Positions 26,034 through 36,086 of a stretch of 64,000 bases of DNA are shown in pieces. Origin of the DNA: Nymphaea colorata (Eukaryota > Streptophyta > Magnoliopsida > Nymphaeales > Nymphaeaceae); NCBI RefSeq assembly GCF_008831285.2, contig NC_045147.1, forward strand, positions 4,550,001 through 4,614,000. The letters are read 5' to 3'. Made by a program: the position numbers and the translations under genes. The notes under the pieces were generated by a model that saw only the letters and a program-made list of their open reading frames with translations, searched no databases and was not told where the DNA came from. How positions within the stretch are numbered: the first letter of the stretch is position 1; each line of letters starts with the position of its first letter.

Positions 26034-26230
26034 ATGTCTGTAGTCCAGAAAGAGTTGAAGGATTCAGGATCGTCGTCTCCCTCACGCCCCAATTCAGCTG
26101 ATGGGTCGTCTCCTACCGCGCGGTTCTGCAATCTCAGAGGTGTCCAGTGGCGTATCAATCTAGGGGTTTTACCATCCATTTCTTCCTCAATTGACGATCT
26201 TCGACGAGTGGCTGCGGATTGTCGGAGGAG
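26034..26230 (+). CDS. TBC1D5-like Rab GTPase-activating protein, first coding exon (partial)
   Basis: The exon encodes 65 complete codons plus two bases before a donor (GGAG|GTAATC at 26231). Residues 30-48 read RFCNLRGVQWRINLGVLPS and are followed by SSIDDLRR and a basic end. This is the hallmark N-terminus of plant TBC1 domain family member 5 homologues (Ypt/Rab-GAP of the gyp1p superfamily), which speed GTP hydrolysis by Rab GTPases in membrane traffic. The first ~29 residues are Ser/Pro-rich linker. No ATG lies in frame upstream; the open frame reaching to 25977 begins at TTG. The catalytic TBC domain (arginine and glutamine fingers) would lie in later exons, none of which I could find in the next 38 kb. 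Either the following intron is very long and filled with transposons, or this is an orphan exon of a broken gene. Confidence 0.82.
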
Positions 26231-27177
26231 GTAATCCATGGATAACATTTCATTTGTTCTCTTTTGTATGACTTTTCATGAATAGAAGGAAATTCGCTAG
26301 TTGGGTTTCCCTTTGGCGATAATGTTCTTCCGTTGGATGATATGAATGTCGTCCCATTTGGAATATGAATTCCACTTTTCTTTTATGCTTCTTCTTGCAT
26401 GTTTAGATGACGAACTTGGGTGTAAAGCTCGGCATCTTCTATTTGAAGACGGGATTATACGGACCTCTTTGATGAATGACGTAGATTAAGGCTTTCATGG
26501 TTTCCTTGTTCTATTAGAAGGGCGGCTCCATTGTCTGTGGAAAGGAGTTGTTTTTTGTCTTTCAAAAAGATGAATTTGTTATGCAGAAATGGTTGCTGAT
26601 GCTTTGTTTGTTTAAAACTGAATTTTGTTATGCATTTGACATGGTAGCTTTGAATAGTTTTTTCGTTTTAGGAGAGGCTTTGAAAGTTCATTTGATAGGG
26701 CATAGAAATTACGGTTTTTCTCATTGTATGGATTTTGGAGCTCTTAAGAAGCAGGCTGTACGATAAAAGGTTGGTCTTTATTAAACTTTGATGTTAACTG
26801 CTGCAATTTTGGTTCTGGAGGAGAGGAAATTCAGCATTTTCTCCTTTTTTCAAAGTGAGAGTTGCTTCTACATAAAAATGACATTTGTTTCTTCTTTCTT
26901 TAAAACTGTTTTCTCCTTGTTCTTCTTTAACGACTTTGCAATCTGTAACTTTCAGGATGTGTGAGAACGTGCAGTACTGTGTCTCTCTTTCAAAATTGGA
27001 TTACATAATTGATGGTTGCAAACGTTAGGTATTTTGTGGAAGGTGAAAATTAAGTTATTGGTATGTTGGTTTTACAAGATTCACGTTCAATACATCTTAA
27101 AATTGGTTAATGATGAAACTTAGATATGCTCCCGTAGGTGGTGTATGTTTCAATAACCGAGAGTTTCGGGTGCCCCC
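26231..27177 (+). other. Probable intron or flank after the RabGAP exon
   Basis: T-rich sequence typical of plant introns begins at the donor. The expected second exon of the family (starting YADLRRRLL-like) is not present. A 72-codon open frame at 26548-26766 has no recognisable content. Confidence 0.4.
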
Positions 27178-27185
27178 TTTACAAC
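27178..27185. repeat. 8-bp target duplication of hAT element A (left)
   Basis: TTTACAAC, repeated exactly at 28326-28333. Confidence 0.9.
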
Positions 27186-28325
27186 TAAGGCTGGGCATCG
27201 GGCCGGCCCGGCCCGAAAAAATTGACAAACCCTGAGCCCATTAACACTACCGGGCCAGCCCGAGACCCGGCCCGTTTGTAACCGGGCCGGGCCGGGCCGA
27301 TGAACTATCGGGCCTCGGGCTTGAAATTACGCCCGAGGCCCGGCCCGGCCCAATTATTGACGGGCCTGGTGTCGGGCCGCGCCGGGCTTCCCTCTTGCTA
27401 CTGTCGTGAACGGCCTTGCTGCTACCGTGAAGGGCCTCTTGCTGCTGCCGTGCCGTGAAGGGTCTCACTTTCAAGCCTTTCTCCCTTCTTTTTCCGTTGT
27501 TTTTTCCTCCCCCGCTTTTCATTTGCAAGCGAACACTCCACGGGTTCTTGTTGGCCATACATTCCCTCTTCAATTTGATGACTGGTTGCAATGCGAGGTT
27601 GTTGTGCAAGACAGACAACAAAAGCAGGATGTTGTTTGGCTAGGCAGTTGAGAGTGAGACTCAATGCCTCTGCCTCTGTTGTAGTATGATAGAAGTAGAA
27701 GAGGCGGAAGGAAGACATACCTCTCTCTCCCTCTCACCCTCTGTGTTCTTGGTTCTTTCCCCCTTTCCTTGGTTGTTAGAATGATGGAGATAAAAAGGAG
27801 AAGAAAGTCAGATGAAGAATCACTCGTCATCATCAAAGGACTCACCAGAGGAAACAGCCGGAGGGGATTGTGATCCACAAAACAGCAAATTTCTGAAAAC
27901 CCAAACCCCAACCTCAATCCGAACAGAGCGGACTGCTCATCCCACGCAACCTCCACTCTGCTGGCGTCCTCTTCACCTGCCACTTCCCATCACCAACCTT
28001 TGTTGGCATCCTCTTCACTGCCAGTCAGCCACTTCCCAGTGGCGATGGCAGATTCCTCATCCCCCGCAACCTCCACTTACTCTCCCTCCCCACGACTTTC
28101 CCTCTCTACCGCCTTCGACATAACCTCTATTTTTTTTTAGATAGTCGGGTTTATCGGGCCGCCGACGGTAACATGTTCAAGCCTGAACCCGGCCCGTTAA
28201 AGTAACGGGCCGGGCCGAGCCCGATAAAACGGGCCCGATAACTAATTTTTCTAAGCCCAGGCCCGGGCCCGAACCGGGCCGGGTATCGGGTACCCGGCGG
28301 CGGCCCGGCTCGGTGCCCAGGCTTA
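27186..28325. mobile_element. Non-autonomous hAT transposon, element A (1140 bp)
   Basis: Terminal inverted repeats are TAAGGCTGGGCATCGGGCC (left) and TAAGCCTGGGCACCGAGCC (right, read inward). A perfect 8-bp TTTACAAC duplication is the hAT-superfamily signature. Both subterminal zones are packed with GGGCCGGGCCGG motifs, on both strands. The interior (about 27400-28110) holds TC-rich sequence and a possible splice donor on the minus strand, but I could not identify a captured gene and there is no transposase. The element must therefore have been mobilised in trans. Confidence 0.9.
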
Positions 28326-28333
28326 TTTACAAC
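28326..28333. repeat. 8-bp target duplication of hAT element A (right)
   Basis: Exact copy of TTTACAAC at 27178-27185. Confidence 0.9.
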
Positions 28334-28369
28334 CTGTTGTTGCTCCTGTAGAACAGTCACAAAAGTGGA

Positions 28370-28928
28370 CTAAGACCTTCGTAATTGCTCTAGGCACCTA
28401 TCTATCTCAAGACGAAGCCCTTCGACAAGTGCGTTAGGGTCTGGTAGGGGCATTGTTATTGGCTGCCAGTATTGGTTATTGAACTCAGGTGGGTGGCCTC
28501 CTCTTCTGTTATCATATGCCCGTCGGTCACAACAAGGTATGTGGTCAGAATTTTCCCTCAAACGTGAAACCGTAGGCTCCCATTCTTGTTGGTATCTTCT
28601 CAAACGGTTGGCTCCACTTCTGCTCTCAATATCATATGCCCGTCGGTCACAACAAGGTATGTGGTCAGAATTTTCCCTCAAACGTGAAACCGTAGGCTCC
28701 CATTCTTGTTGGTATCTTCTCAAATGGTTGGCTCCACTTCTGCTCTCAATATATCTACAGGTATACGTGTGACAACCGCTTGACCTTTTCCTTGGCTGGA
28801 ATAATCTAGCACCCACTTCAGCTCTTAGTCTGTATTTGATCCCCCTATTTTCTGAACGTCTCCCTCTGTAAATTGTAGGTACCGATTTGCTACCATTTTT
28901 CGAACCGAGAGGAGGGTGCTGTGATCGG
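28370..28928 (-). pseudogene. 3' part of the gag-like reading frame of the interrupted element
   Basis: The frame is open on the minus strand from the insertion point of element B to a TAG at 28370-28372. It is rich in Arg, Glu and Ser, and ends in a predicted helix with LEIDRCLEQLRR. It includes an in-frame 40-codon duplication (28511-28750). The open frame continues past 28937 only because it reads by chance into the inserted element. If element B plus one target copy (3717 bp, a multiple of three) is mentally removed, the frame stays open across the site up to a stop at 32738. No family is recognised. Confidence 0.45.
28511..28750 (-). repeat. Exact 120-bp tandem duplication (two copies)
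   Basis: Copies 28511-28630 and 28631-28750 differ at about one position (CAAACGG versus CAAATGG). The unit is 40 codons long, keeps the minus-strand frame and encodes segments such as RRYQQEWEPTVSRLRENSDH. Such near-identity means the duplication is young relative to the decay elsewhere in the element. Confidence 0.95.
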
Positions 28929-28936
28929 GAGATAGG
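28929..28936. repeat. 8-bp target duplication of hAT element B (left)
   Basis: GAGATAGG, repeated exactly at 32646-32653. Confidence 0.92.
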
Positions 28937-29132
28937 TAGGGCTGCACAACGAGTCGAACCAACTCGGGCTCGACTCGAACTCGCTCGAAAAAGCTCGGCT
29001 CGAGCTCGACTCATTTATAAACGAGTCGAGTTCGAGTTGAAAGTTAAGCTCGAGTCAATAAACGAGTCGAGTTCGAGTTGCAAGAACTCGACTCGTTTAA
29101 ACTCGACTCGACTCGTTAATTGAAAATTAGAT

Positions 29133-29155
29133 GAACCGGTTTTCGAAACCGGTTC
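29133..29155. repeat. 23-bp palindrome near the left end of element B
   Basis: GAACCGGTTT and AAACCGGTTC are perfect inverted 10-mers separated by TCG. It lies just inside the subterminal repeats, so may be part of the transposase-binding structure or a capture junction. Confidence 0.85.
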
Positions 29156-29400
29156 AGCGGTTTAGGGTAAATTTGTTTTTTCTTTTGGCTCTCGTCTAAT
29201 CTCAATCCCGCGCCGTCTGCTCTCCCTCTTGGCTCTCGTCTTCTCAATCCTGCGCCGTCTGCTCTTCCCCTCTTCCATCGACCAGAGGCACCCTCTCTTC
29301 CGCTGCTCCGCAGACCGTTGCTGGCTTTCTGCCGCGGCCTTCTCTTGCCACTGGCCCCCGCGCCCCACCCCACTCTCGCTGCTGCTGCCTGACCTCACAG

Positions 29401-29665
29401 CTTGCTGGACTCCTGCTCCCACCTTCACGCCAGGTACCTCTTCAACCTTCGTTTCTTCTTCTCCTTGTTCTTCTTCTTCTTCTTCCTCCTCCCAACTGAT
29501 TTTGCCCAAATACCGCTGTTGCCTCAGTCAGACGACGCATCTATCGCCTTTCCCCTTCTCTCGTTGTTGCTGCCTCACAGCCTCAGGCGCGTCCCTCTCA
29601 CTCTTGCTGGACTCCTGCTCCCGCCTTCACGCCAAGTACCCCTTCAGCCTTCCTTTCTTCTTCTT
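29401..29665 (+). repeat. Diverged direct duplication inside element B
   Basis: A block of about 60 bp starting CTTGCTGGACTCCTGCTCCC at 29401 recurs near 29602 with a few substitutions. Both copies run into GCCAGGTACC/GCCAAGTACC and then TC-rich sequence. It is leader-like and lies upstream of the captured chromodomain exons. Confidence 0.75.
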
Positions 29666-29718
29666 CTTGTCGTTCTTCAATAATGTTCTTTCTGATAAGT
29701 TAGTGATAACTATAGCAG

Positions 29719-30292
29719 GAGCGGGAAGGCGAGATTCAGCCGGAGCTACCCAAACTCGACGAGGGTTTCTACGAGATCGAAGACGTCAGGAAGAAGCGGA
29801 CGAGGAAGGTATTCAAGGGTGCGGGTTGGCTTCCCTTTTTTTCTGGTCAAGTCTTTCTTCTTTTGATTTTGAGCTTCTGCTTGTTGTCTTTGCAGGGTCA
29901 GGTTCAGTATCTCATAAAATGGTACTTCTTCTTCTTTTTCTTTCCTCCTTCTGCAAGTTTCTTTTTGTTCCTTCTTCTGCAAGACTGCAACTAATTCGGG
30001 CCCTTCTCCTTCAACGTTTTTCTCAAGGCGGGGATGGCTGGAGACAGCGAATACGTGGGAGCCGGAGGAGAACCTCCAGAGTTGCCGAGATATCCTCGAA
30101 GCTTATGAAGAGAGGTTTGCTTTACTCTGGATGTGTGATCTGTATATGTTTTTGGTGGTTTAGTTATGGGGCAATTGTTGATTCTGGGGGTGCCACTTCG
30201 CTAGATCTTCCAAATCGGTCCGGAAGCGCAGAAGGAAAACTCACCATTCAATCAAGAAGAAAAGAACTGTGCCTTTCATAAATATGGCATAG
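29719..30292 (+). pseudogene. LHP1: Captured LHP1/TFL2-type chromodomain gene fragment (four exons)
   Basis: Exons 29719-29808, 29896-29921, 30028-30114 and 30205 to about 30292 are separated by introns with usable GT/AG signals. Read together they give the acidic lead-in and PKLDEGFYEIEDVR start, RKKRTRKG, then VQYLIKW, then [18 protein letters not shown] with CRDILEAYE, and finally a Lys/Arg-rich segment (VRKRRRK). These match the chromodomain and following basic region of plant LHP1, the Polycomb-associated reader of H3K27me3. The aromatic-cage positions of the fold (Tyr of FYEIE, Trp of IKWRGW, Trp of NTWEP) are present. The upstream exon start and the chromoshadow domain are missing, and exon 4 reaches a TAG within about 29 codons. 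Retained introns show capture from genomic DNA, not from a transcript. Whether a chimeric transcript is made cannot be told. Confidence 0.85.
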
Positions 30293-31980
30293 GCTTTGAA
30301 GCATAAGCATTCATTTCACCATAGCTTGTCAAAGAATAACATAAGAACAAAAAAAAAACAAATACATAATGTGTGAATTAATAAAAGTAAGAATATACCA
30401 AATATAAATAACAGAAGAAAAATGAGGAGGAGAACAAATGGGTAATGGAAGAAACGACAAAAAAAAAGAACAAAATGTAAGAAGAAAAAACGGAAAAAAA
30501 AAACAGATTAGAAAGTAAGAAAGAAAAAGAGAACATAAGAATACAAAGAGAAATATCAGAGAAAGATGATGAAGAAGAAATGGTATGCTGATGGCTCTCT
30601 TTTGCGGTTTTATGTTTTCCTTTTAGCACATAGATTTGTTGTGTGAAGGCTGTGTCCATGTTTGACTAGTTTCAACAATAACTTATGCCTCAATTTTCGG
30701 GTGCACTTCATAGAAAAGTGCATCTCAATTCACTGTATAGCTATGTAGCAGTATCTGCCACTACTTCTTGCATTTGTACCTGAGAGAGCATTGACAACAA
30801 TAAATCTGCAGTCTTTTGAAACTGGGAGGAGTCTCTCACTATAAGAAATAATTATGAAAAAGATCTCTTTCGTTGTCTAATATATTGCTTTTATGTTTGA
30901 AGTTTCTTTTAACTTTATAAGAATTATTCCATGGTACATTGTGAGGTTTCAGGGTACATATAGCACTATAGTACTACAGTTCTCTCTGCGATTCACTTGA
31001 GTGAATTTGGTGTGAAAAATTGTCTCTGTGTTGTGGAATTGAACTGTCATTATCTCTGAATGGCTGGGTTTGCTGTAAATTGGTATCATCAATATAATGA
31101 ACCTTGTTTACTTCCAGAAAATAGACCCGTTACCTTCCTTTTGTTGATATAAGCAATGCCACATGGTTGGTGTACGTATCTGATGTCTGCATCCCCACTT
31201 GATCCTGACTGAGAGTGAGAAGGGTCTACCTGTTGGTCTGCAAAAATCTTACAACTGTAGCCCAGCTACTTATGGCTTTTGCTTGAGGCAACTTTTCCTA
31301 GTCGTTAATGTGCTCGACTACTAATGTGATAGACACAGCCTCTCTCTTCTCTCTCTCCCTCTCCCTCTCCCTTTCTTATGGCTGTGTGTGTTTGAGAGGC
31401 AAGAACTGCAACCTGAAAATAAGCAAATTAAATTGAAGAGTTTAGGGACAGGCAATTGAGACACCAGAATGATTAGTAGAGCAGAGTAGCTCAAGTGATA
31501 GTCCTTGCTTCAGCTTTCCACTGCTGAGATGGATAGATCTTGTTCATGGAGTCTGATTTGTGCCTTTCTATCAGATGTACTTTATCTTCTGCTCATGCAC
31601 CAAAATTGCCTCCGGTTTAAGGTCAAATGTTGTTATACATGCAATGCATTCGGTCACATTTCATGAAAAAGCTTCTGGACATGTTCTTCATTTTTCTTTA
31701 TTTCTTTTGGTTTTAAATTGCTTTGTTTGTTAATTGCTTGGTAAGGTAGCAAGAACTAAGATATTAGGTGCATGTTAGTTGATGTGGTCACCTTCTGACT
31801 GACCAGTTGCTTGGGCTACGTAACATTACTGTGTAAAGTTGTAAACCATCTTATGCCTGTGCATGCATTTTTTGCTTCTTGTGATACTTGTGCTACACCC
31901 TGAATTATTTTTAATATTTTTCTGTCATGCCACACAATACATTTGGAAGCTCGTGAGATGTTAATCATGTATATTTACAG
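30293..31980 (+). other. Interior of element B, probably captured intronic DNA
   Basis: AT-rich, intron-like sequence between the chromodomain exons and a further exon candidate. It contains a CT-rich simple stretch at about 31338-31378. No reading frame is recognised. Confidence 0.4.
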
Positions 31981-32041
31981 ATGACCAGGCTGATTCCTGC
32001 GTATTGTTCGTTGTTGTTGGTTTCTTATTCCACATTCCCAC

Positions 32042-32277
32042 AGGACATTCATGAGAAGACCGGCTTGCCTGGGGTTGATATGGGAGTGAAGGAGGCTACT
32101 GATGAATTTTCTCTTATGACTGTTCTAGAGCCTAAAATATGTGAGTTGCAAGCGGGTCAGTTGATTTTACAAGAGGCCCCTAGAGATAGTAGACTCCAGG
32201 GATGCTGGGACAGGAAATGCAGCTCTACAAGCAATAATGATTGTATCCTGTGGCTTGACAAGATTGTGCAACAATGA
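32042..32277 (+). pseudogene. Possible additional captured exon in element B
   Basis: An acceptor-like CCACAG precedes an open frame beginning near DIHEKTGLPGV and containing DEFSLMTVLEP, ending at a stop at about 32275. Composition is coding-like. If capture was collinear it may be a later, poorly conserved LHP1 exon, but I cannot recognise it and it could come from another gene. Confidence 0.3.
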
Positions 32278-32645
32278 AAGAACTATGTGGCTTGATCATG
32301 CTTCAGCATTATCACTCATAGAAGGCTAAAGGATTTAAATGACTAAATGAGCTAAACAAGTAAACTAGTTAACATTGAGCTAACCAAGTACTGAACGAGT
32401 TAAACGAGTCAGCACTGAAACGAGCTAAACGAGTTAAAGTTAAAAAAGTAAATTTTAAACAAGTCAACGAGTTAAATGAGTTAATCGAGTCGAGCTCGAG
32501 CTCGACTTTGTTTAGTCGAGCCGAGCTCGAGCTTGTTGTAAGAAGCTCGACTCGAGCTCGAGTCGAGTTTGAGCTCGAGTAATCTTAGCCGAGTCGAGCT
32601 CAAGCTGGCCAAGCTCGGGCTCGGCTCGGCTCGTGTGCAGCCGTA

Positions 32646-32653
32646 GAGATAGG
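32646..32653. repeat. 8-bp target duplication of hAT element B (right)
   Basis: Exact copy of GAGATAGG at 28929-28936. Confidence 0.92.
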
Positions 32654-33500
32654 TCCCTTACCCCAAACTCCTTGGTGCCTTTGTCCATCCAAATCGGAAA
32701 CTGTTTCCAATTGACGCGAGGGTGATCGAAGACTACATCACAGTGTCGATGTCGCCCCACTAGTAATCTGAATGGTTGGCTGCGATCTATGTATGGTGCA
32801 GGGGCTGACTAAGCTCAACCTTCGATTGGAGAACCCCATTTCGAGATCCGGTGAGAACAGGAACCATCTTACTTCGCTGCCAGGTTTGGCTTTTCTTGTA
32901 TCTTCTCGCCAAACTCCCCCGATTCGGCTGCTCATATTCACTCCACTGCTCCTTATCAACATGCCCACCATTCATCCTCTTGCTCGGTTGGATAACAGTC
33001 TCTCACTCGAGTAGGATGGTTGGCTGAGTAATGAGGCTCAACCCATCGCCCCACTTGGTCACCTAACTCGTCAACACGGTGGTATTCATACAAATGATTA
33101 GAACCTTTCTCATCCTCTTGATCTTCCCGGCCGCATTCAGATTCATGAATATGTGGTTCATGGTTCCCTTGGGCAGTGTATACCCTGTCATAACTATGCA
33201 CATGATAATAAGCTAGATAATGAGACTCGTTGGTTCAATGTTCTATATAGCTGCTATCTTGTTTCTCATAGTAATCTCCGTAACAGCCTTCTCCTCCATA
33301 ATAATCCTCCACGGGTGAGCTGTAATGTAGTAAGACCCACCATTAGAATTTTTGTCTTTCCATTCAGCCATACTTGAAGCTTGAAGATGTTAAACTTGAA
33401 GACATATGACTGTCCCACAACAACACTTTCACCTACCTCACAATGGTGGCTAGTACAAGGGTTTCCGGTCTGCACAAAGACCTTAGATGTTCCCAAGGAT
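32654..33500 (-). pseudogene. 5' part of the gag-like region of the interrupted element
   Basis: Minus-strand frames here are rich in Tyr, His, Glu and Gly (for example a frame at 33201-32956 containing HVHSYDRVYTAQGNHEPH-like composition), and shift phase several times with stop codons between. They fit a decayed low-complexity gag-like protein. No zinc knuckle or enzymatic motif is seen. Confidence 0.35.
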
Positions 33501-36070
33501 GTTTACATTCAGCCCATCCAAACCTCACCACAATTTCTCATATTTACATAAAAGGAAAATGACTTTAAAGTTTACATCAACGCAGCGATACAAGGCATAA
33601 ATCTCTCTCAATTCACTCAACAATTCATGCCCATTGTCGCTTCAAACCATGCCCTAAGTACCCCAAGGTGAGTCTTTCCCACTGTAGGGCTGTGTCCTCT
33701 GCAAGGTGCAGGAAGAGGAGCCCAAAACAGGGGTGCCGGTGGCGAGTTAGATCAGGAACAACACCCTTTCCCTCGCAGCTATAGGGAGGCTCAAGTAATA
33801 CCTCGCCGGAGCTATGTCCGGCGTCACCACTGAGGATGAAAGCCAAATCAGACCTCGGTATTCAACAGGTCCTCTTCAGCTCACAGCAAAACCTAGAGGA
33901 TCATGATCTTTCTAAAACAGTAAGTAAGTGCAGGAAAACATGAAGGTTCTGCACTTCACTGATTCACATTGGAGCCCCTATTTCAAAGATGATGTAGGGG
34001 GAACAATCGCCGGATTGGCACCAGCGAACGCCTCTTCAAGCAGCTGCTAAGTTGCTTCAAGAATCCAGCAGCTCCAAGGCAGTTTCTGTTGTCCTCCATG
34101 CTCAGTTCCTCACCAAACGATCCAGCTCGCAACAATGGACAGAATCAGAATTCCAGAAAAGCTATAGAAATGAATCCAAATAGCTAGGATCGTCACTGTG
34201 TTTAAAGGATAACCCAAATTGACATACAGATTTGGGGGAGTGAGAAAGTATCCCCCTTGCAGGTCTGGTTCCAACAGCAGGCAGGAAGAAGCTCCACTCA
34301 CAGATTTTTAGAAAATCACAAAGAGCTCCACAATTCCCCCAACCTTGGCAGTAGGTAGCCGACACCTCCAGGAGTGGACCGCAGCTCAGCTCCCAATGAT
34401 CTCTCTGGGAGGATTTGTGAATTCCCCCAGCTCCAGTTGTGCCTAACAGCTTCTCTTTTCACTGCGAGACAGCTCCCAGCACAGCAAAACTCAAACAACA
34501 GGTAAAATCAATAAGAATTGTGCTTGAAAAGTCATGGAGAAGTCACTGAATGCTCGAGTAAACCCCTAGAGAAGATGTGACGGGGTGAGGCAATCATCGA
34601 AAGTGCCGGCGAACGCGTATTCTCCCTTGGAGCTCTGGTATATCAGGAATCAAGCAGGCTGTCACTCCAGGGACCTTCGCCCTTCAAAAACCGATACCTC
34701 CTTGTTGGGTTGTCCAAAATTTCTGAAATTTGGATTAAAAATTAGTAGACATCTGGGGCAATCCGGAGGTACCAAGCTCGTTGTCTGGTTAGATCCACAG
34801 GAACAGTCGAGCGCAGGAGAAGTGACGCCTCAGGTTGGTTCTCCCGTTGAGTTTCAGGTTGTTCTCAGTCACAGGAAATGCCTCCAGACAGTCTGCACTC
34901 AAAAATCTGCTGTGCCCTGGGTTCAACTCAGAAAAATCTAAAACTTGGAGGGTAGGTGGCCAAGACGTAGACGAATCTAACGGTTCCAAGTTAGTCTCAA
35001 TCCGTGGCTGGAGCAAATAGCACTGACGATCTGAAAATCCATCAAAATCTGGTTTTCCACTGGCTAAGCAAAGCGTTCTCAGGAGCCTACAGGGGATAAA
35101 AAATTTACCCAGCCTTCACCAATTCTCCAAAAATTTTGTAATCGCGTGGGAAGGCTTCCAAGACACTCGGGAAGAGGATCGTTCAATGCTTGTCAGCCAT
35201 CGTCTCCTCTGCAAACAGCGCCAAGGACCCAAAGTGCCGCCGGTGTCTGCCTGTTCTGTTCAAACACAACTCACTCTCAGATGCAGGATTCTGCCCAGAG
35301 TAGTCTCAACTCCAAAATTCGCTACGTCCTGGTGCTGGCTCAGAAAAATATCAAACTTGGAGGCAGATAGCCAAGATCCAGACGATTCCAACGAATCTAG
35401 ACTCGTCCCAAACTGCTGCCGAAGAATCAGCGCTGGAGTTTTGAAGTTAGAGAAGATTCAGAACTGTCCACCGTCTCAGAAGGGTGAAACAAGGAAGAAT
35501 CGGGCAGTATCCTGGCCCGACACGTGCTTCAGGGGTTCGGGACACTCGGACACGATGTCGCCCACGTTGTAAGGAGCCCGACTCGTGTGGACGCGGTGGT
35601 GCGCGACTCGACGGGACTCACATGACCCAAAGTGTCGCCGGATTCTTCAAAATGGTCGGAATCCCTCATCCGCGCCGGAAAAACAACAGACAAGTTCGAC
35701 GAACTTCAAATGGCCATATCTCCTCAGATCCTAGGTGGATTTCTTCTTTTCTGTTCTCCTTCCTTTTGGATAGATGGACGCGATTCAGCGTCGATACCGC
35801 TTGCACCGGAAAGCTCGGGTATCGCCGGAAAAGAGGGAAAACAGCGCCTGAAAAACACCGCCTCTTCAAAAATCGATTTCTCCCCAACCGTAGCCCAAAA
35901 AATCCTGAAAATTTTTTTGGAAGATTCTTGAGACTCAGTCGATTCCAATGGTCTAGCGCTCGACAGCTAAATCGTCAAGGAGAAACAACACCGGGGCTCT
36001 GAGTCACCATGTTTTGGCTGCTTCCCTACTCTTGCTCTGGCGTCTATACCCTGTCTACAAATCTTGAACC
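33501..36070. other. Non-coding leader-like body of the retroelement with degenerate internal repeats
   Basis: Two related blocks, about 34900-35020 and 35310-35435, share CTCAGAAAAAT, AAACTTGGAGG, GGCCAAGA/AGCCAAGA and CGAATCTA in the same order, suggesting an old ~405-bp tandem duplication. The sequence is GC-richer than its surroundings. Open frames exist on both strands but none is recognisable, and phases do not persist between repeats. Confidence 0.4.
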
Positions 36071-36086
36071 GCCAGAAGCCGAGCGC

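Larger units (their letters stand above)
28937..32645 (+). mobile_element. Gene-capturing non-autonomous hAT transposon, element B (3709 bp)
   Basis: Termini are TAGGGCTGCACAACGAG at the left and TACGGCTGCACACGAG read inward from the right. The perfect 8-bp duplication GAGATAGG places it in the hAT superfamily. About 170 bp at the left and 300 bp at the right are dense in GAGTCGAG/CTCGAGCTCGA subterminal repeats, likely transposase-binding clusters. No transposase is encoded. The interior carries exons and introns of an LHP1-type chromodomain gene (29719 to about 30290) and perhaps a further exon near 32042, so the whole is a Pack-type element. A TC-rich leader-like segment (29170-29700) precedes the captured exons. 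Insertion disrupted the gag-like frame of the surrounding element. Confidence 0.92.

Noticed and set aside
28937-29014. N-terminal extension of the minus-strand gag-like frame
   Set aside because: These codons come from the GAGTCGAG end of the inserted hAT element and are a read-through artefact.
29229-30281. A 350-codon open frame on the plus strand inside element B
   Set aside because: It is in a different phase from the genuine chromodomain exons, reads straight through their introns, begins at a non-ATG codon and is dominated by Ser/Phe/Leu from TC-rich DNA.
34585-36002. Several plus-strand frames of 100-170 codons
   Set aside because: They overlap in different phases across a degenerate tandem duplication and none is conserved in phase between the copies.
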